From: Clostridia bacterium
GTDB lineage: Bacteria; Bacillota; Clostridia; Christensenellales; Aristaeellaceae
NCBI GenBank assembly: GCA_017541205.1
Contig: JAFXZO010000107.1
Coordinates: 1 to 64,000, forward strand
Direction of reading: 5' to 3'
Length of the DNA: 64,000 nucleotides
Below the pieces are notes generated by a model, which saw nothing but the letters and a program-made list of their open reading frames with translations, did not search any database and had not been told where the DNA came from. The translations under genes were made by a program, and so were the position numbers. Below, in pieces: positions 49,854-58,570 of the stretch; the first letter of the stretch is position 1; each line of letters begins with the position of its first letter.

Positions 49854-50786
49854 TTAATCCGCGAACAGCGGGGTGGACAGATACCGGTCACCGGTATCGG
49901 GCAGGAGGACCACGATGGTCTTGCCCTTGTTTTCCGGGCGCTTGGCCAGCTGGAAGGCCGCGAACGCCGCCGCGCCGGAGGAAATGCCCACCAGCACGCC
50001 CTCGGCCCTGCCGATGCGTTTGCCGGTCGCGAAGGCGTCCTCGTTGGATACGGGGATGACTTCGTTATACACCTGGGTATCCAGCACCTTGGGCACAAAG
50101 CCCGCGCCGATGCCCTGGATCTTGTGCGGGCCGGCCTTGCCCTCGCTGAGCACGGGGGAGGAGGCGGGCTCCACCGCCGCGATATAGACGCCGGGGTTCT
50201 TTTCCTTGAGGTATTTGCCCACGCCCGAAACCGTGCCGCCGGTGCCGACGCCCGCCACAAAAATATCCACCTGGCCATCCGTATCCGCCCAGATTTCGGG
50301 GCCGGTATACGCGTAGTGCGCGGCGGGATTGGCGGGGTTGACGAACTGGCCGGGAATAAAGCTGTTCGGGATCTGGGCGGCCAATTCATCCGCCTTGGCG
50401 ATCGCGCCCTTCATGCCCTTCGCCCCTTCGGAGAGCACCAGCTCCGCGCCGTACGCCTTCATCAGCTGGCGGCGCTCCACGCTCATGGTGTCGGGCATGA
50501 CGATGATGATGCGGTAGCCCCGCGCCGCGGCCACGGCGGCAAGGCCGATGCCCGTATTGCCGGAGGTGGGCTCGATGATGACGGCGCCGGGCTTGAGCAG
50601 CCCTTTCGCCTCCGCGTCGTCGATCATCTGCCTGGCGATCCTGTCCTTGACCGACCCGGCGGGGTTGAAATATTCCAGCTTGGCCAGCACCCTGGCTTCC
50701 AGCTTATCTTCCCGTTCGATGTGGGAAAGCTCCAGCAGCGGCGTTCCGCCGATCAGTTGGTCCGCGGAAGTATAGATCTTACTCAT
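49854..50786 (-). CDS. cysK: Cysteine synthase A (O-acetylserine sulfhydrylase)
   Basis: A 310-residue PLP enzyme making cysteine from O-acetylserine and sulfide. PLP lysine is Lys47 in NPAGSVKDR; the substrate loop is [12 protein letters not shown]; the phosphate-binding loop is [15 protein letters not shown]; and [10 protein letters not shown] lies near the end. The length is normal and all active-site parts are intact. Start ATG 50786 follows GAGGAGG. It is monocistronic with a long leader that contains a short reading frame and a dyad near the promoter. No cysE is adjacent. Confidence 0.95.
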   Translation of the reverse strand: MSKIYTSADQLIGGTPLLELSHIEREDKLEARVLAKLEYFNPAGSVKDRIARQMIDDAEAKGLLKPGAVIIEPTSGNTGIGLAAVAAARGYRIIIVMPDTMSVERRQLMKAYGAELVLSEGAKGMKGAIAKADELAAQIPNSFIPGQFVNPANPAAHYAYTGPEIWADTDGQVDIFVAGVGTGGTVSGVGKYLKEKNPGVYIAAVEPASSPVLSEGKAGPHKIQGIGAGFVPKVLDTQVYNEVIPVSNEDAFATGKRIGRAEGVLVGISSGAAAFAAFQLAKRPENKGKTIVVLLPDTGDRYLSTPLFAD

Positions 50787-50854
50787 TTTGTTTTATCCTC
50801 CTCTTCGGTCTGTCGTTCATCTTTCAGCGTTTGGGCCGTTTTTTATTCCTCGGT

Positions 50855-50914
50855 TCAGCCCCGACACCGCCATCCGTGCCCCAGACGAAGCGGGAAGGTC
50901 CGCCACAGCTTCAT
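50855..50914 (-). CDS. Candidate cysK leader peptide (19 residues)
   Basis: In the cysK leader, ATG 50914 stands 7 nt after AAAGGTGGG and encodes MKLWRTFPLRLGHGWRCRG before TGA at 50855. A single Cys codon (TGT) sits three codons before the stop. Position between the promoter and cysK, the good site and the Cys codon near the stop fit a translation-sensing leader. I see no clear terminator between it and cysK, so the mechanism is open. Confidence 0.5.
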   Translation of the reverse strand: MKLWRTFPLRLGHGWRCRG

Positions 50915-50923
50915 AAATTACCC

Positions 50924-50938
50924 ACCTTTCAAATAGGT
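50924..50938. promoter_or_regulatory. Imperfect dyad near the cysK transcription start
   Basis: ACCTTTCAAATAGGT lies 9 bp downstream of the -10 box of cysK. Its position fits a repressor such as a CymR-like Rrf2 protein, but the match to any known operator is weak. Confidence 0.35.
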
Positions 50939-50946
50939 TTATAGGC

Positions 50947-50975
50947 ATTATACGCGCCTCCCATTCGCTTGTCAA
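50947..50975 (-). promoter_or_regulatory. cysK promoter
   Basis: Minus-strand TTGACA (50975-50970), 17-bp spacer, TATAAT (50952-50947): a perfect consensus promoter about 160 bp before cysK, giving a leader of that length. Confidence 0.88.
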
Positions 50976-51021
50976 GGGTTTTTGTTTAATTTTCCGTATC
51001 CGGATTTCTGCATATTTATGA

Positions 51022-51050
51022 TTGTTTTCTGCCGATAATAAGTGTATAAT
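51022..51050 (+). promoter_or_regulatory. Promoter of the GGDEF gene
   Basis: TTGTTT (51022-51027), 17-bp spacer, TATAAT (51045-51050), divergent from cysK. Confidence 0.75.
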
Positions 51051-51111
51051 GAACGCATGGAAAATACAAGCACAAGCTTTGGCGGCAGGACACCGAAAAG
51101 GAGGCGGCGCC

Positions 51112-52173
51112 GTGTATACAAGAGAACAATTGGCGCGTTATCCCTATTTCGCCCAGGTATTCGAGGACAATATCGAGGTCAATTACGTGCTCGATCAATT
51201 GACCGGGCTGGTCAGCCGCGGGCATATACTGTGGTTCGCCCAATGGCTGATCGATCATCAGGTGCCCTTTTCCTTCGCCATGCTGGATCTGGATAATTTC
51301 AAATTTGTCAACGACACCTACGGCCATCATGTGGGCGACGGCGTGCTGACGACGGTGGCGAATGATCTGAGGGAATTTTTGGGCGATCGCGGGGTGGCGG
51401 GCCGTTTTGGGGGCGACGAGTTCCTGATCGTGAACCTGGAGGATATTTCCTACGACGCGAAAAAGGAATTCTTCAAGGGCATGTTCCTCAACCGCGTGCT
51501 GCGCAAAAACATCGAGGTGGACGGCTGCGCCCCCTATATTACCGGCACCATCGGCTGCGCGACATATCCGGCCGACGCCCGGGATTACGATACCCTCTTC
51601 CTCCTCATCGACAAGACCCTCTACCGCGGCAAAACCAAGGGCCGCAACTGCCACATCATCTATGTGGAGGAAAAGCACAAGAACATCGAGATCCACAGGA
51701 TCGCCAAACGCGGCCTGTTCACCACCTTCCACGGCATGATCCGCAAGTACGAGCTGACGCCCGGCATCCTCAACAAGCTCAACAGCGTCACGCCCCTGGT
51801 GATGGAAGAACTGCAGGTGTCGGATCTGTATTACGTGGGGCGGGAGCGCAGGCTGCGTTCGGTCCGGAATCCCGAGATCAACGAGGACGCGGGGGACATC
51901 TCCAACCTTCTGTTCGACGACGATCTGTACGCCACCAACAATCTTGCGGACATGGAAACAAAATGCCCCGCTTTTTACGCAAAGCTGAAAAAGCGGGACA
52001 TCGAAACGGTTTTGATCGTGCGCGTCGGCATCGCCGCGGAAACGGACGGATACCTCCTGTGCGCCGAGCCCAGGAGCCGCCGCATCTGGCAGGAGGCCGA
52101 ATGCGCCATCCTGTATTTCCTGGCCAAGCTCCTTGCCGCCAGCATCCGCCTCGAGGGCGAAACGCTGATTTGA
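51112..52173 (+). CDS. GGDEF diguanylate cyclase with C-terminal GAF-like domain
   Basis: A 353-residue soluble protein. The GGDEF domain (about 25-175) has DQLTGLVSR, FAMLDLDNFKFVNDTYGHH and the intact active site GRFGGDEFLIV (GGDEF at 100-104), so it should make c-di-GMP. The RxxD inhibitory site is absent. The C-terminal half ends with LIVRVGIAAETDGYLLCAEP and WQEAECAILYFLAKLLAASI, typical of a GAF sensor fold. The order GGDEF then GAF is the reverse of the common one. Start GTG 51112 follows AAAAGGAGG; a longer frame from 51022 would include the promoter. Confidence 0.88.
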   Translation: MYTREQLARYPYFAQVFEDNIEVNYVLDQLTGLVSRGHILWFAQWLIDHQVPFSFAMLDLDNFKFVNDTYGHHVGDGVLTTVANDLREFLGDRGVAGRFGGDEFLIVNLEDISYDAKKEFFKGMFLNRVLRKNIEVDGCAPYITGTIGCATYPADARDYDTLFLLIDKTLYRGKTKGRNCHIIYVEEKHKNIEIHRIAKRGLFTTFHGMIRKYELTPGILNKLNSVTPLVMEELQVSDLYYVGRERRLRSVRNPEINEDAGDISNLLFDDDLYATNNLADMETKCPAFYAKLKKRDIETVLIVRVGIAAETDGYLLCAEPRSRRIWQEAECAILYFLAKLLAASIRLEGETLI

Positions 52174-52179
52174 CGCGGG

Positions 52180-52359
52180 CTAAACGAACGCGTTTTCCGC
52201 TTCGTCATAACGGTAGCCGATTGCCTGCAGCGCTTCCTCGACGGCTGCCCGGTCCCAAGAGAGATCGTCGCACAGCGCGGACAGGCTCGCGTACTGATCG
52301 CGCAGCTTCATGTTGACCAGGCTCAAAAGCATATGCGCGTCCGTTGGGCAATACGCCAT
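52180..52359 (-). CDS. DUF4250 small protein
   Basis: A 59-residue protein matching DUF4250: MLLSLVNMKLRDQYASLSAL, CDDLSWDRAAVEEAL and GYRYDEAENAF. Such proteins look like small helical, possibly DNA-binding, modules; their function is unknown. ATG 52359 is used; the GTG at 52365 is closer to GGAGGG and is possible. It ends the leftward pentose operon. Confidence 0.82.
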   Translation of the reverse strand: MAYCPTDAHMLLSLVNMKLRDQYASLSALCDDLSWDRAAVEEALQAIGYRYDEAENAFV

Positions 52360-52361
52360 GT

Positions 52362-53261
52362 TCACACACCCTCCTTTCGGCAGGGTGTGTTTATCTGCAT
52401 GCCGTCGCAGGCGATCACGAAGCCGGGCAGGGCGGCGCGCAGCGTTTCAAACGGCGCGCAGCCGTTATGCGAAAAGTGGCTGGCGACGAACACGGTATGC
52501 CCGTCCGCCGCGCCGATTCTTAGCAGCTTATCGCGCATGCGCAGGCACCCGTCCGCCGACATATGGCCCGCCCAATGCGTGTAATCGAAGGAATGACGGG
52601 AGCCGCCCGTGCAGTCGAGCGAAATGAGGCCGAGCTTCTTTCCGGCGAGGAATTCCATGTCCGGCCGGGAAAATTCGCAGGTGTCGTGCGCGTAGAGAAT
52701 GGATGAAGCGCCCTTTTCGACGAGGTAAAAGAGCGCGTCTTCGGTGCGGTACAGCGTGCGGCCCATAAATTCCACGGGATAGCGTTTTTCATTCCCGCCC
52801 GTGCAGTGCACCGCCTCCAGCGCCGTTACCCGGTAGCCCTCGATTTCGACCGGCTCAAACGGCGTCATTTTCCGGAAGGCCAGGCGATGCCTGCCCGCCC
52901 GAAGATAGGGCTCCGCGAGCGCGCCGACCGCCTCGTTCCCGTAAATCGTCATGGGCGGCTCATCCTCCCGGATATCGGAATACACGGGAGAGCGGAATTC
53001 CAATTCGAGCGGCGAAAAATGATCCGAATGGCTGTGGGTGACGAGCACGGAATGCACGTCGGCAAAGCGCAGGCCGTGCGTCAGCATGTGGTGATAGGAA
53101 TCGGGGCCGAAGTCCAATTTCAGCCTGCCGTCAATGATGGCCCCCGCGCGGGTGCGTATCTCCCTGCCGCCCGCCTTGCGGGCATATTCGCACATTTCAC
53201 AGCGGCAGAAGACGGCGGGAACGCCCTCCGCCGCCGCTGTGCCGAGAAATTGGATGTTCAT
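52362..53261 (-). CDS. MBL-fold metallo-hydrolase (PhnP-like)
   Basis: A 299-residue metallo-beta-lactamase-fold protein. Metal motif THSHSDHFSPLELE (HxHxDH), later His in FASHFSHNG-type and AGHMSADGCL segments, and an N-terminal Cys pair CRCEMCEYARK as in PhnP-like phosphoribosyl cyclic phosphodiesterases, where it binds a structural zinc. The exact substrate is unknown. It follows araD by 12 bp, after AAGTAAGGAAA. Confidence 0.8.
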   Translation of the reverse strand: MNIQFLGTAAAEGVPAVFCRCEMCEYARKAGGREIRTRAGAIIDGRLKLDFGPDSYHHMLTHGLRFADVHSVLVTHSHSDHFSPLELEFRSPVYSDIREDEPPMTIYGNEAVGALAEPYLRAGRHRLAFRKMTPFEPVEIEGYRVTALEAVHCTGGNEKRYPVEFMGRTLYRTEDALFYLVEKGASSILYAHDTCEFSRPDMEFLAGKKLGLISLDCTGGSRHSFDYTHWAGHMSADGCLRMRDKLLRIGAADGHTVFVASHFSHNGCAPFETLRAALPGFVIACDGMQINTPCRKEGV

Positions 53262-53273
53262 GGATGGATTTCC

Positions 53274-53969
53274 TTACTTTTGTCCGTAATAGGCGTTCGC
53301 GCCGTGCTTGCGCAGGTAATGCTTGTCCAAAAGCGTCTGCTGCATGGGGCCCTGCGCGGGATTGAGGATCATGGCGTGCCAATCCATGAACGCCACTTCC
53401 TCCATCACCACCGCGTTGTGCACGGCCTCCATGGCGTCCTTGCCCCAGGCGAAGGGGCCGTGGGAATAGACCACCACGCCCGGCACCTGCGCGGGATCGA
53501 TGTTCCTTTCGCGGAAAGCCTCGATGATGACCGTTCCGGTCTCCTTTTCATATTCGCCCTTGATCTCCTCATCGGTCATGGGCCGGGTGCAGGGGATCGC
53601 GCCGTAGAAGTAATCGCCCTGGGTGGTGCCCATGGCGGGGATGTCGCGGCCCGCCTGTGCGAAGGTGACCGCCCAGCGGGAATGCGTGTGCACGATGCCG
53701 CCGCATTCCGGGAAGGCTTTGTACAATTCCACGTGCGTGGGCGTATCGCTGGAGGGCCGCCATTTGCCCTCCACGACTTTGCCGTTCAGATCGACCACGA
53801 CCATGTCCTCCGCCGCCATGGTGTCGTATTCCACGCCCGAGGGCTTGATGACAACCAGGCCCTTTTCCCGGTCAATGCCGCTCACGTTGCCCCAGGTGAA
53901 GGTGACCAGCCCGTATTTGGGCAGAAGCAGATTGGCCTTTAAGACTTGTTCTTTCAATTGTTCCAGCAT
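53274..53969 (-). CDS. araD: L-ribulose-5-phosphate 4-epimerase
   Basis: A 231-residue class II aldolase-type epimerase converting L-ribulose-5-P to D-xylulose-5-P. Signatures: [50 protein letters not shown] (zinc His pair), [19 protein letters not shown] and [12 protein letters not shown]. Length is normal. It lies two genes after an FGGY kinase, forming an arabinose-type route, though arabinose isomerase is not in the window. Confidence 0.94.
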   Translation of the reverse strand: MLEQLKEQVLKANLLLPKYGLVTFTWGNVSGIDREKGLVVIKPSGVEYDTMAAEDMVVVDLNGKVVEGKWRPSSDTPTHVELYKAFPECGGIVHTHSRWAVTFAQAGRDIPAMGTTQGDYFYGAIPCTRPMTDEEIKGEYEKETGTVIIEAFRERNIDPAQVPGVVVYSHGPFAWGKDAMEAVHNAVVMEEVAFMDWHAMILNPAQGPMQQTLLDKHYLRKHGANAYYGQK

Positions 53970-54005
53970 GATGAAGTCACCTCTGTATTCATTCTGTGCC
54001 CGGGA

Positions 54006-54686
54006 TCACAGCCCGTCGGTGCTGTTCCCGGCGTCCAGCACTTCCTTGTTCATCAGCACCTGATGCGCCTGCTCGATCAGCGCATCCGCGCCGCTGAAGC
54101 CGTAGCGGATCAATATATCTCCCCTCAATGCCAATGACGCCATGGTGCCGTCCGCGCCGTACCAAAGATACTGCGTTCCTTTGTCATTTGTCACGTCTGC
54201 GTCTCCATACAGGGAAGTCAGCTTGTCAAGCAGGTCCTTAAATACGGCATCGTAATTGTGTGCGTTTATTCTATACTCGGCATACAGCAGGGCACCGTGC
54301 GTTTCATCCATCGCCAGATAGCCGCTGTCGTCGGATGTACCGGCAAAGTACAGATACAAACCGCTAAGCGCATACCCAGCGACCTTCATGCCGTTCAATT
54401 TTTTGCTGTCGGATGCATAATAGTATCTGCCAAGCTGTTCGTCATTATATAACTTGTCGTTAAATTGCATATAGCTGTCCACTCTGGACATACGGCAAAT
54501 CGCCGACAAGCTGTATTCTATGCCTTCGGGAAGGTACTTTTGCGCTTCCTCCCAGGTTGAGCCCCAGGGGATGCCCCGGAAGAGGATGGGTTTTTCGTAC
54601 GCGCCCGATGCTGTTTCCTCCGCGAACGCGGCGCAGCAGGAGACAAGCAGGATCAGCGTCAGCAAAAGGCAAGCGATCTTCTTCAT
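54006..54686 (-). CDS. Unknown secreted protein inside the pentose operon
   Basis: A 226-residue exported protein (signal peptide about 1-22, cleavage near AFA-EE). I recognise no family. Features: PILFRGIPWGSTWEEAQKYL near the start, a Tyr-rich middle (GRYYYASDSKKLNGM) and YGDADVTNDKGTQYLWYGAD. The start resembles small secreted proteins that have a W-G-x-T/S-xxEV motif. Its middle part (about 54170-54480) is lower in GC than its neighbours. It separates araD from the kinase gene by only 36 and 24 bp gaps. ATG 54686 follows GGAGGTCATCCCC. Confidence 0.7.
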   Translation of the reverse strand: MKKIACLLLTLILLVSCCAAFAEETASGAYEKPILFRGIPWGSTWEEAQKYLPEGIEYSLSAICRMSRVDSYMQFNDKLYNDEQLGRYYYASDSKKLNGMKVAGYALSGLYLYFAGTSDDSGYLAMDETHGALLYAEYRINAHNYDAVFKDLLDKLTSLYGDADVTNDKGTQYLWYGADGTMASLALRGDILIRYGFSGADALIEQAHQVLMNKEVLDAGNSTDGL

Positions 54687-54710
54687 GGGGATGACCTCCT
54701 TCGTATTGGA

Positions 54711-56279
54711 TTACAGGCACTGGATGGCTGCGATTTCCACGGGCAGGGCTTTCTGATACCGGGCCAGGAATTCCTGGAAGCCCGCAACGTCGGCTTCGTC
54801 CGCCATCAGGGTGGAGGATTTGGCGGATGCGAAGACCTGTTCGTTCAGGTAGTCCTCCAGCGGCTGGCCGTCCTTTTTCCACAGCATATAGCCCGCCAAA
54901 AGCGCCATGCCGTAGGGGCCGCCCTCGCCCGCGGTTTCCATCACGGATACGGGGGAGCCCACCGCGGCGGAAAGCATCCTTTGGCCCACGCCCGGCGTCT
55001 TAAAGTACCCGCCGTGGCCGTAGAGCTTATCGATGGGCACGTTTTCTTCCTTGGTCAGAATGTCCAGGCCGATTTTCAGCGTGGCCAGCGCGGAAAGCAG
55101 GTGCGCGCGCATGAAATTCGCCAACGTCATCTTCGCGTTTTCCATCCGCGCGAACACGGGCCGGCCCTCGTCCAGGTCCGTCACGCCCTCGCCGGAAAAA
55201 TAGTTGAAGCTCATCAGGCCGCCGCAGTCCTTATCGCCCTCCAGGGCTTTCTGGAACAGTTTGGTATACAGATCGCCCTTGCTCACCTCCGCGCCGATCA
55301 GGCCGGCGAATTCGGAAAGCAGGTTCACCCAGGCGTTGATATCGCTGGTGCAGTTATTGCAGTGCACCATGGCGACGGGCAGGCCGGCGGGGGTGGTGAC
55401 CATATCGATCTCGCGGTGCACGCCCAGCGCGTGGTCCACCACGATCATGGCGAAATCGCTGGTTCCGGCGCTCACGTTGCCCGTGCGCACGGCCACGGAA
55501 TTGGTGGCGGCCATGCCGGTGCCCGCGTCGCCCTCGGGCGGGCAGAAGGGCACGCCGGGCTGGAATTCGCCGGTGGGATCGAGGAACAGCGCGCCTTCCC
55601 TGGTGAGCCTGCCCGCGTTTTCGCCCGCGGGCTTTAGGGCGGGCAGCACATCCTCAAGCTTCCAGGGGAAGCCCTTGGGGGCGATCAGGGCGTCGAAGGC
55701 TTCGATCATGCTCCGGTCGTATTCGGGCTTTTGGCTGTCGATGGGGAAAACGCCGCTCGCTTCGCCGATGCCGAGCGTTTTTTCGCCGGTCAGCTTAAAA
55801 TGGATATAGCCCGCCAGGGTGGTCAGGTGCGTGAGGCGGGGCAGATGCGCTTCGCCGTTCAGGATGGCCTGGTACAGATGGGCGATGCTCCAGCGCTGGG
55901 GGATATTGAAATTGAATTTTTCCGTCAGCTCCGCCGCGGCGGGGCCGGTCATGGTGTTGCGCCAGGTGCGGAATTCCGTCAGGGGCTGATTGTCTTTATC
56001 CAGGGGCAGATACCCGTGCATCATGCCGGATACGCCCATCGCGCCGACCTGGGTCAGGGGCGCGCCGAACTTTTCCTTTACATCGCGTTTCAGGTCCGCA
56101 AAGCAGGCTTGCAGGCCGGTATGGATCGCGTCCAGGGAGTAGGTCCATACGCCGTTCACCAGCTGGTTTTCCCATTCGTGGCTGCCGGAGGCGATGGGAA
56201 CGTTGTTTTCATCGATCAGGACCGCCTTGATGCGGGTGGAGCCAAATTCCAGGCCAAGGGCCGTTTTCAGAAAATCCAT
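54711..56279 (-). CDS. araB: FGGY-family carbohydrate kinase, probable L-ribulokinase
   Basis: A 522-residue kinase of the FGGY family: phosphate-1 motif [56 protein letters not shown] (adenosine/phosphate-2) and [20 protein letters not shown] near the C-terminus. It is close to the ribulokinase/xylulokinase branch, and the operon with AraD supports L-ribulose as substrate. ATG 56279 follows AAGGAGAGGAAG. First gene of the operon araB, unknown, araD, MBL, DUF4250. Confidence 0.87.
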   Translation of the reverse strand: MDFLKTALGLEFGSTRIKAVLIDENNVPIASGSHEWENQLVNGVWTYSLDAIHTGLQACFADLKRDVKEKFGAPLTQVGAMGVSGMMHGYLPLDKDNQPLTEFRTWRNTMTGPAAAELTEKFNFNIPQRWSIAHLYQAILNGEAHLPRLTHLTTLAGYIHFKLTGEKTLGIGEASGVFPIDSQKPEYDRSMIEAFDALIAPKGFPWKLEDVLPALKPAGENAGRLTREGALFLDPTGEFQPGVPFCPPEGDAGTGMAATNSVAVRTGNVSAGTSDFAMIVVDHALGVHREIDMVTTPAGLPVAMVHCNNCTSDINAWVNLLSEFAGLIGAEVSKGDLYTKLFQKALEGDKDCGGLMSFNYFSGEGVTDLDEGRPVFARMENAKMTLANFMRAHLLSALATLKIGLDILTKEENVPIDKLYGHGGYFKTPGVGQRMLSAAVGSPVSVMETAGEGGPYGMALLAGYMLWKKDGQPLEDYLNEQVFASAKSSTLMADEADVAGFQEFLARYQKALPVEIAAIQCL

Positions 56280-56334
56280 GCGCGCTTCCTCTCCTTATCC
56301 GATATGTATTTTTTCCTGCCGTATTCCACTGCTG

Positions 56335-56363
56335 ATTTTACCAAAGATTTCTTGAAAATGCAA
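56335..56363 (-). promoter_or_regulatory. Promoter of the pentose operon
   Basis: Minus-strand TTGCAT (56363-56358), 17-bp spacer, TAAAAT (56340-56335). No clear operator seen. Confidence 0.6.
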
Positions 56364-56368
56364 TCCGT

Positions 56369-57400
56369 TTACCACTTGTTGTGCACCTTTTCGGCGAAGC
56401 CGAGGAGATTGCGCGCCTCGACGTGCGTTCCGCCGTCCAGGACGGCGGTCCCGTCAAAGCGGCCGAACACCTGATGCTGATCGGAACAGAGAAGATTGAA
56501 ATCCATGTTCGCCGCGCGGTCGAGAATGGGGGTGAAATCCATCTCGAACCGCCCGTCGTCGCTGGTGAAGCGCCAGGGGGAGAGGTAATCCTCCCCGCCG
56601 TCCTTCTTGGGGATCTCAAAGGACACCCGGCTCAGCTTATGCGCTTTCCCGTTCCAAAACAGCATGTTTTCGGACGCGGCGGAGGTATCGCCAAAGCCGT
56701 AGCCGATGTTGAAGCCGAACAGGCCGTCCCCGATCCGTCCGGACGCGGAGCCCCAATACCAGGTGTTTTCATACGTCCATACGCCGCGGCCCCAATCGAG
56801 CACGGCGAAGGAATGCGCGGGCGAAAACAGGTATTCCTTCCCGCCCAGCGCCGCCTTGCCGCTCACCGGCAGGCAGTTGATCTTCTGGTTATAGTAAAAC
56901 GCCCTCGGGTCCTCCTGAAACGGCGTCATGATGACCATGGATTCCTTCGGATCGGGCCCAAGCGCAAGATCGAACAGGATCGGCTCCCCGTCCCTGAAGC
57001 CGTCCATGTGCCCGAAGAGGCGGCGGCCCCTTCCGCTATTCTGGAACGTCATTTCATAGCCCTTGCCGCTTACGCGGATATCGCCCGCTTTGCTGGTGGC
57101 GGGAAGGCCGCGCCTGCCCAGCGGCAGCACGCACATTTTGGACGCGGTCTTTTCCCATGGCCCGTCAAAATCAAGGAGCGATATGCTGTCCAGGCCCATG
57201 TACCCGTTGTCCGCGATGGTGAGGGCCAGGGCGTAGCGGTCGCTGGTGACGCAGTAATAATCCCATTCCTTGACGCGGAGCCTGCTTTTTTTGATCCTGC
57301 TTCGGTCGTATTGCCGGATCAGGCTGGTGGCGTAGCCTGTTTCCATCAGACGCCCCTGTTCGTCCAGGAGCGGCCCGGGGGTCTCGACGCGGCGCTGCAT
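56369..57400 (-). CDS. DUF2804 protein
   Basis: A 343-residue protein of the DUF2804 family (beta-rich, lipocalin-like fold seen in lipid-linked or hydroxysteroid-related proteins). Examples of conserved segments: GPLLDEQGRLMETGYATSLI, KEWDYYCVTSDRYALALTIA, CLPVSGKAALGGKEY, DWGRGVWTYENTWYWGSASG and FGFNIGYGFGD. Function unknown. The true start is ATG 57400 with GGGAGG; the open frame reaches 57577 but crosses the promoter. Confidence 0.83.
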   Translation of the reverse strand: MQRRVETPGPLLDEQGRLMETGYATSLIRQYDRSRIKKSRLRVKEWDYYCVTSDRYALALTIADNGYMGLDSISLLDFDGPWEKTASKMCVLPLGRRGLPATSKAGDIRVSGKGYEMTFQNSGRGRRLFGHMDGFRDGEPILFDLALGPDPKESMVIMTPFQEDPRAFYYNQKINCLPVSGKAALGGKEYLFSPAHSFAVLDWGRGVWTYENTWYWGSASGRIGDGLFGFNIGYGFGDTSAASENMLFWNGKAHKLSRVSFEIPKKDGGEDYLSPWRFTSDDGRFEMDFTPILDRAANMDFNLLCSDQHQVFGRFDGTAVLDGGTHVEARNLLGFAEKVHNKW

Positions 57401-57434
57401 AAAGCATGCCTCCCTTTTGCGTGGCTTTTTTTCC

Positions 57435-57463
57435 ATTATACAGCGTAATTCTCTGCCGCACAA
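57435..57463 (-). promoter_or_regulatory. DUF2804 gene promoter
   Basis: Minus-strand TTGTGC (57463-57458), 17-bp spacer, TATAAT (57440-57435). Confidence 0.7.
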
Positions 57464-57479
57464 GCGGGCAAAATCGGCT

Positions 57480-57508
57480 TTACAGAATTCCGAAAAGCGT
57501 GGTATAAT
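57480..57508 (+). promoter_or_regulatory. ybaB-recR-tdk operon promoter
   Basis: TTACAG (57480-57485), 17-bp spacer, TATAAT (57503-57508), about 115 bp before ybaB. Confidence 0.7.
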
Positions 57509-57585
57509 AAAACGAGCGAAAGGAAAAGCCGCGGCGCGTCCGGGCGGAATGCGGGCGGCGGCGGCGAAGGACGCCAATGAAAATC

Positions 57586-57610
57586 AAGCGGGAACATCCC
57601 CGCGCTTTTT
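57586..57610 (+). terminator. Terminator-like hairpin in the ybaB leader
   Basis: AAGCGGG (from 57586) with CCCGC plus GCTTTTT (57598-57610), directly before the ybaB ribosome-binding site. It may be an attenuator; the stem is short. Confidence 0.4.
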
Positions 57611-57627
57611 ATGAGGAGGACGGATCC

Positions 57628-57969
57628 ATGGCACGGAATCAATTCGCAGGTTTTGGCGGCGGCCCCAACATTCAGCAGCTGATGAAGCAGGCCCAGAAAA
57701 TGCAGGAGCAGATGCAGAAGGCCCAGGAAGAATTGGAAGAAAAGGTATACGAGGCTTCCGCCGGCGGCGGCATGGTCACCTGCAAGGTGAGCGGCAAGCG
57801 CGAAGTGGTGGAGCTTTCGATCAAGCCCGAAGCGGTCGATCCGGACGATGTGGAAATGCTGCAGGATCTGATCCTGGCCGCGGTCAACGAGGCGATCCGC
57901 CAGGAAGAAAAGGACCGCGAGGAAACCATGGGCAAGATGGCCCCCGCGGGCATGGGCGGGCTGTTCTGA
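57628..57969 (+). CDS. ybaB: YbaB/EbfC nucleoid-associated protein
   Basis: A 113-residue DNA-binding protein of the YbaB/EbfC family. GGGPNIQQLMKQAQKMQEQM forms the N-terminal helix, GGGMVTCKVSGKREVVELSI the beta part and DLILAAVNEAIRQEEKD the C-terminal helix. The recR gene follows after 1 bp, as in most bacteria; dnaX, the usual upstream gene, is missing. ATG 57628 follows GAGGAGG. An in-frame ATG at 57577 would add 17 residues but has no site. Confidence 0.94.
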   Translation: MARNQFAGFGGGPNIQQLMKQAQKMQEQMQKAQEELEEKVYEASAGGGMVTCKVSGKREVVELSIKPEAVDPDDVEMLQDLILAAVNEAIRQEEKDREETMGKMAPAGMGGLF

Positions 57970-57970
57970 G

Positions 57971-58570
57971 ATGCAGGAAGGAAGCGATCCCATCGCCCGC
58001 ATGGCGCTGCAATTGGCGCGCCTGCCGGGCATCGGGCAAAAGAGCGCCCAGCGCCTGGCCTACCATATCGCGGCCATGCCCCTGGAGCAGGTAAAGGATC
58101 TGGCCGCCGCCCTGTGGCAGGGGCGGAAGGCCCTCCGGTTCTGCGCGTGCTGCGGCAATTATACGCAGGACGAGCTTTGCGCCGTCTGCGCCGATGGAAA
58201 CCGGCACAACGGCCAGATTTGCGTGGTGCGCGACGCCCGCGACGTCGCCGCCATGGAGCGGATGCGGGATTTCAAGGGGCTTTACCATGTGCTGGGCGGC
58301 ACGCTCAGCCCCATGGACGGCGTCGGGCCCGAGGACATCCGCATCAAGGAGCTTTTGCAGCGCCTGTCCGCGGAAGAGGTGCAGGAAGTGATCCTGGCCA
58401 CCAACCCGGATATCGAGGGCGAGGCGACCGCCGCATATATCGCGCGTCTCATCAAGCCCCTGGGCGTGAAGGTGAGCCGCATTTCCTACGGCGTGCCGGT
58501 GGGGAGCGATCTGGAATACGCGGATGAGGTGACCTTGGCCAAGGCCATGGAAGGCAGGCGGGAACTGTAA
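57971..58570 (+). CDS. recR: Recombination mediator RecR
   Basis: A 199-residue protein loading RecA with RecO. HhH motif ARLPGIGQKSAQRLAYHI, zinc finger CACCGNYTQDELCAVC, and Toprim domain with VLGGTLSPMDGVGPEDI and ATNPDIEGEATAAYIARLI. The C-terminal Walker B-like ISYGVPVGSDLEYADEVTL is complete. Its TAA overlaps the tdk ATG by one base. Confidence 0.96.
   Translation: MQEGSDPIARMALQLARLPGIGQKSAQRLAYHIAAMPLEQVKDLAAALWQGRKALRFCACCGNYTQDELCAVCADGNRHNGQICVVRDARDVAAMERMRDFKGLYHVLGGTLSPMDGVGPEDIRIKELLQRLSAEEVQEVILATNPDIEGEATAAYIARLIKPLGVKVSRISYGVPVGSDLEYADEVTLAKAMEGRREL

Noticed and set aside
57401..57627. SRP RNA gene before ybaB-recR
   Set aside because: The position would fit some genomes, but the conserved SRP core (GGAAGGAAGCAG type) is absent.
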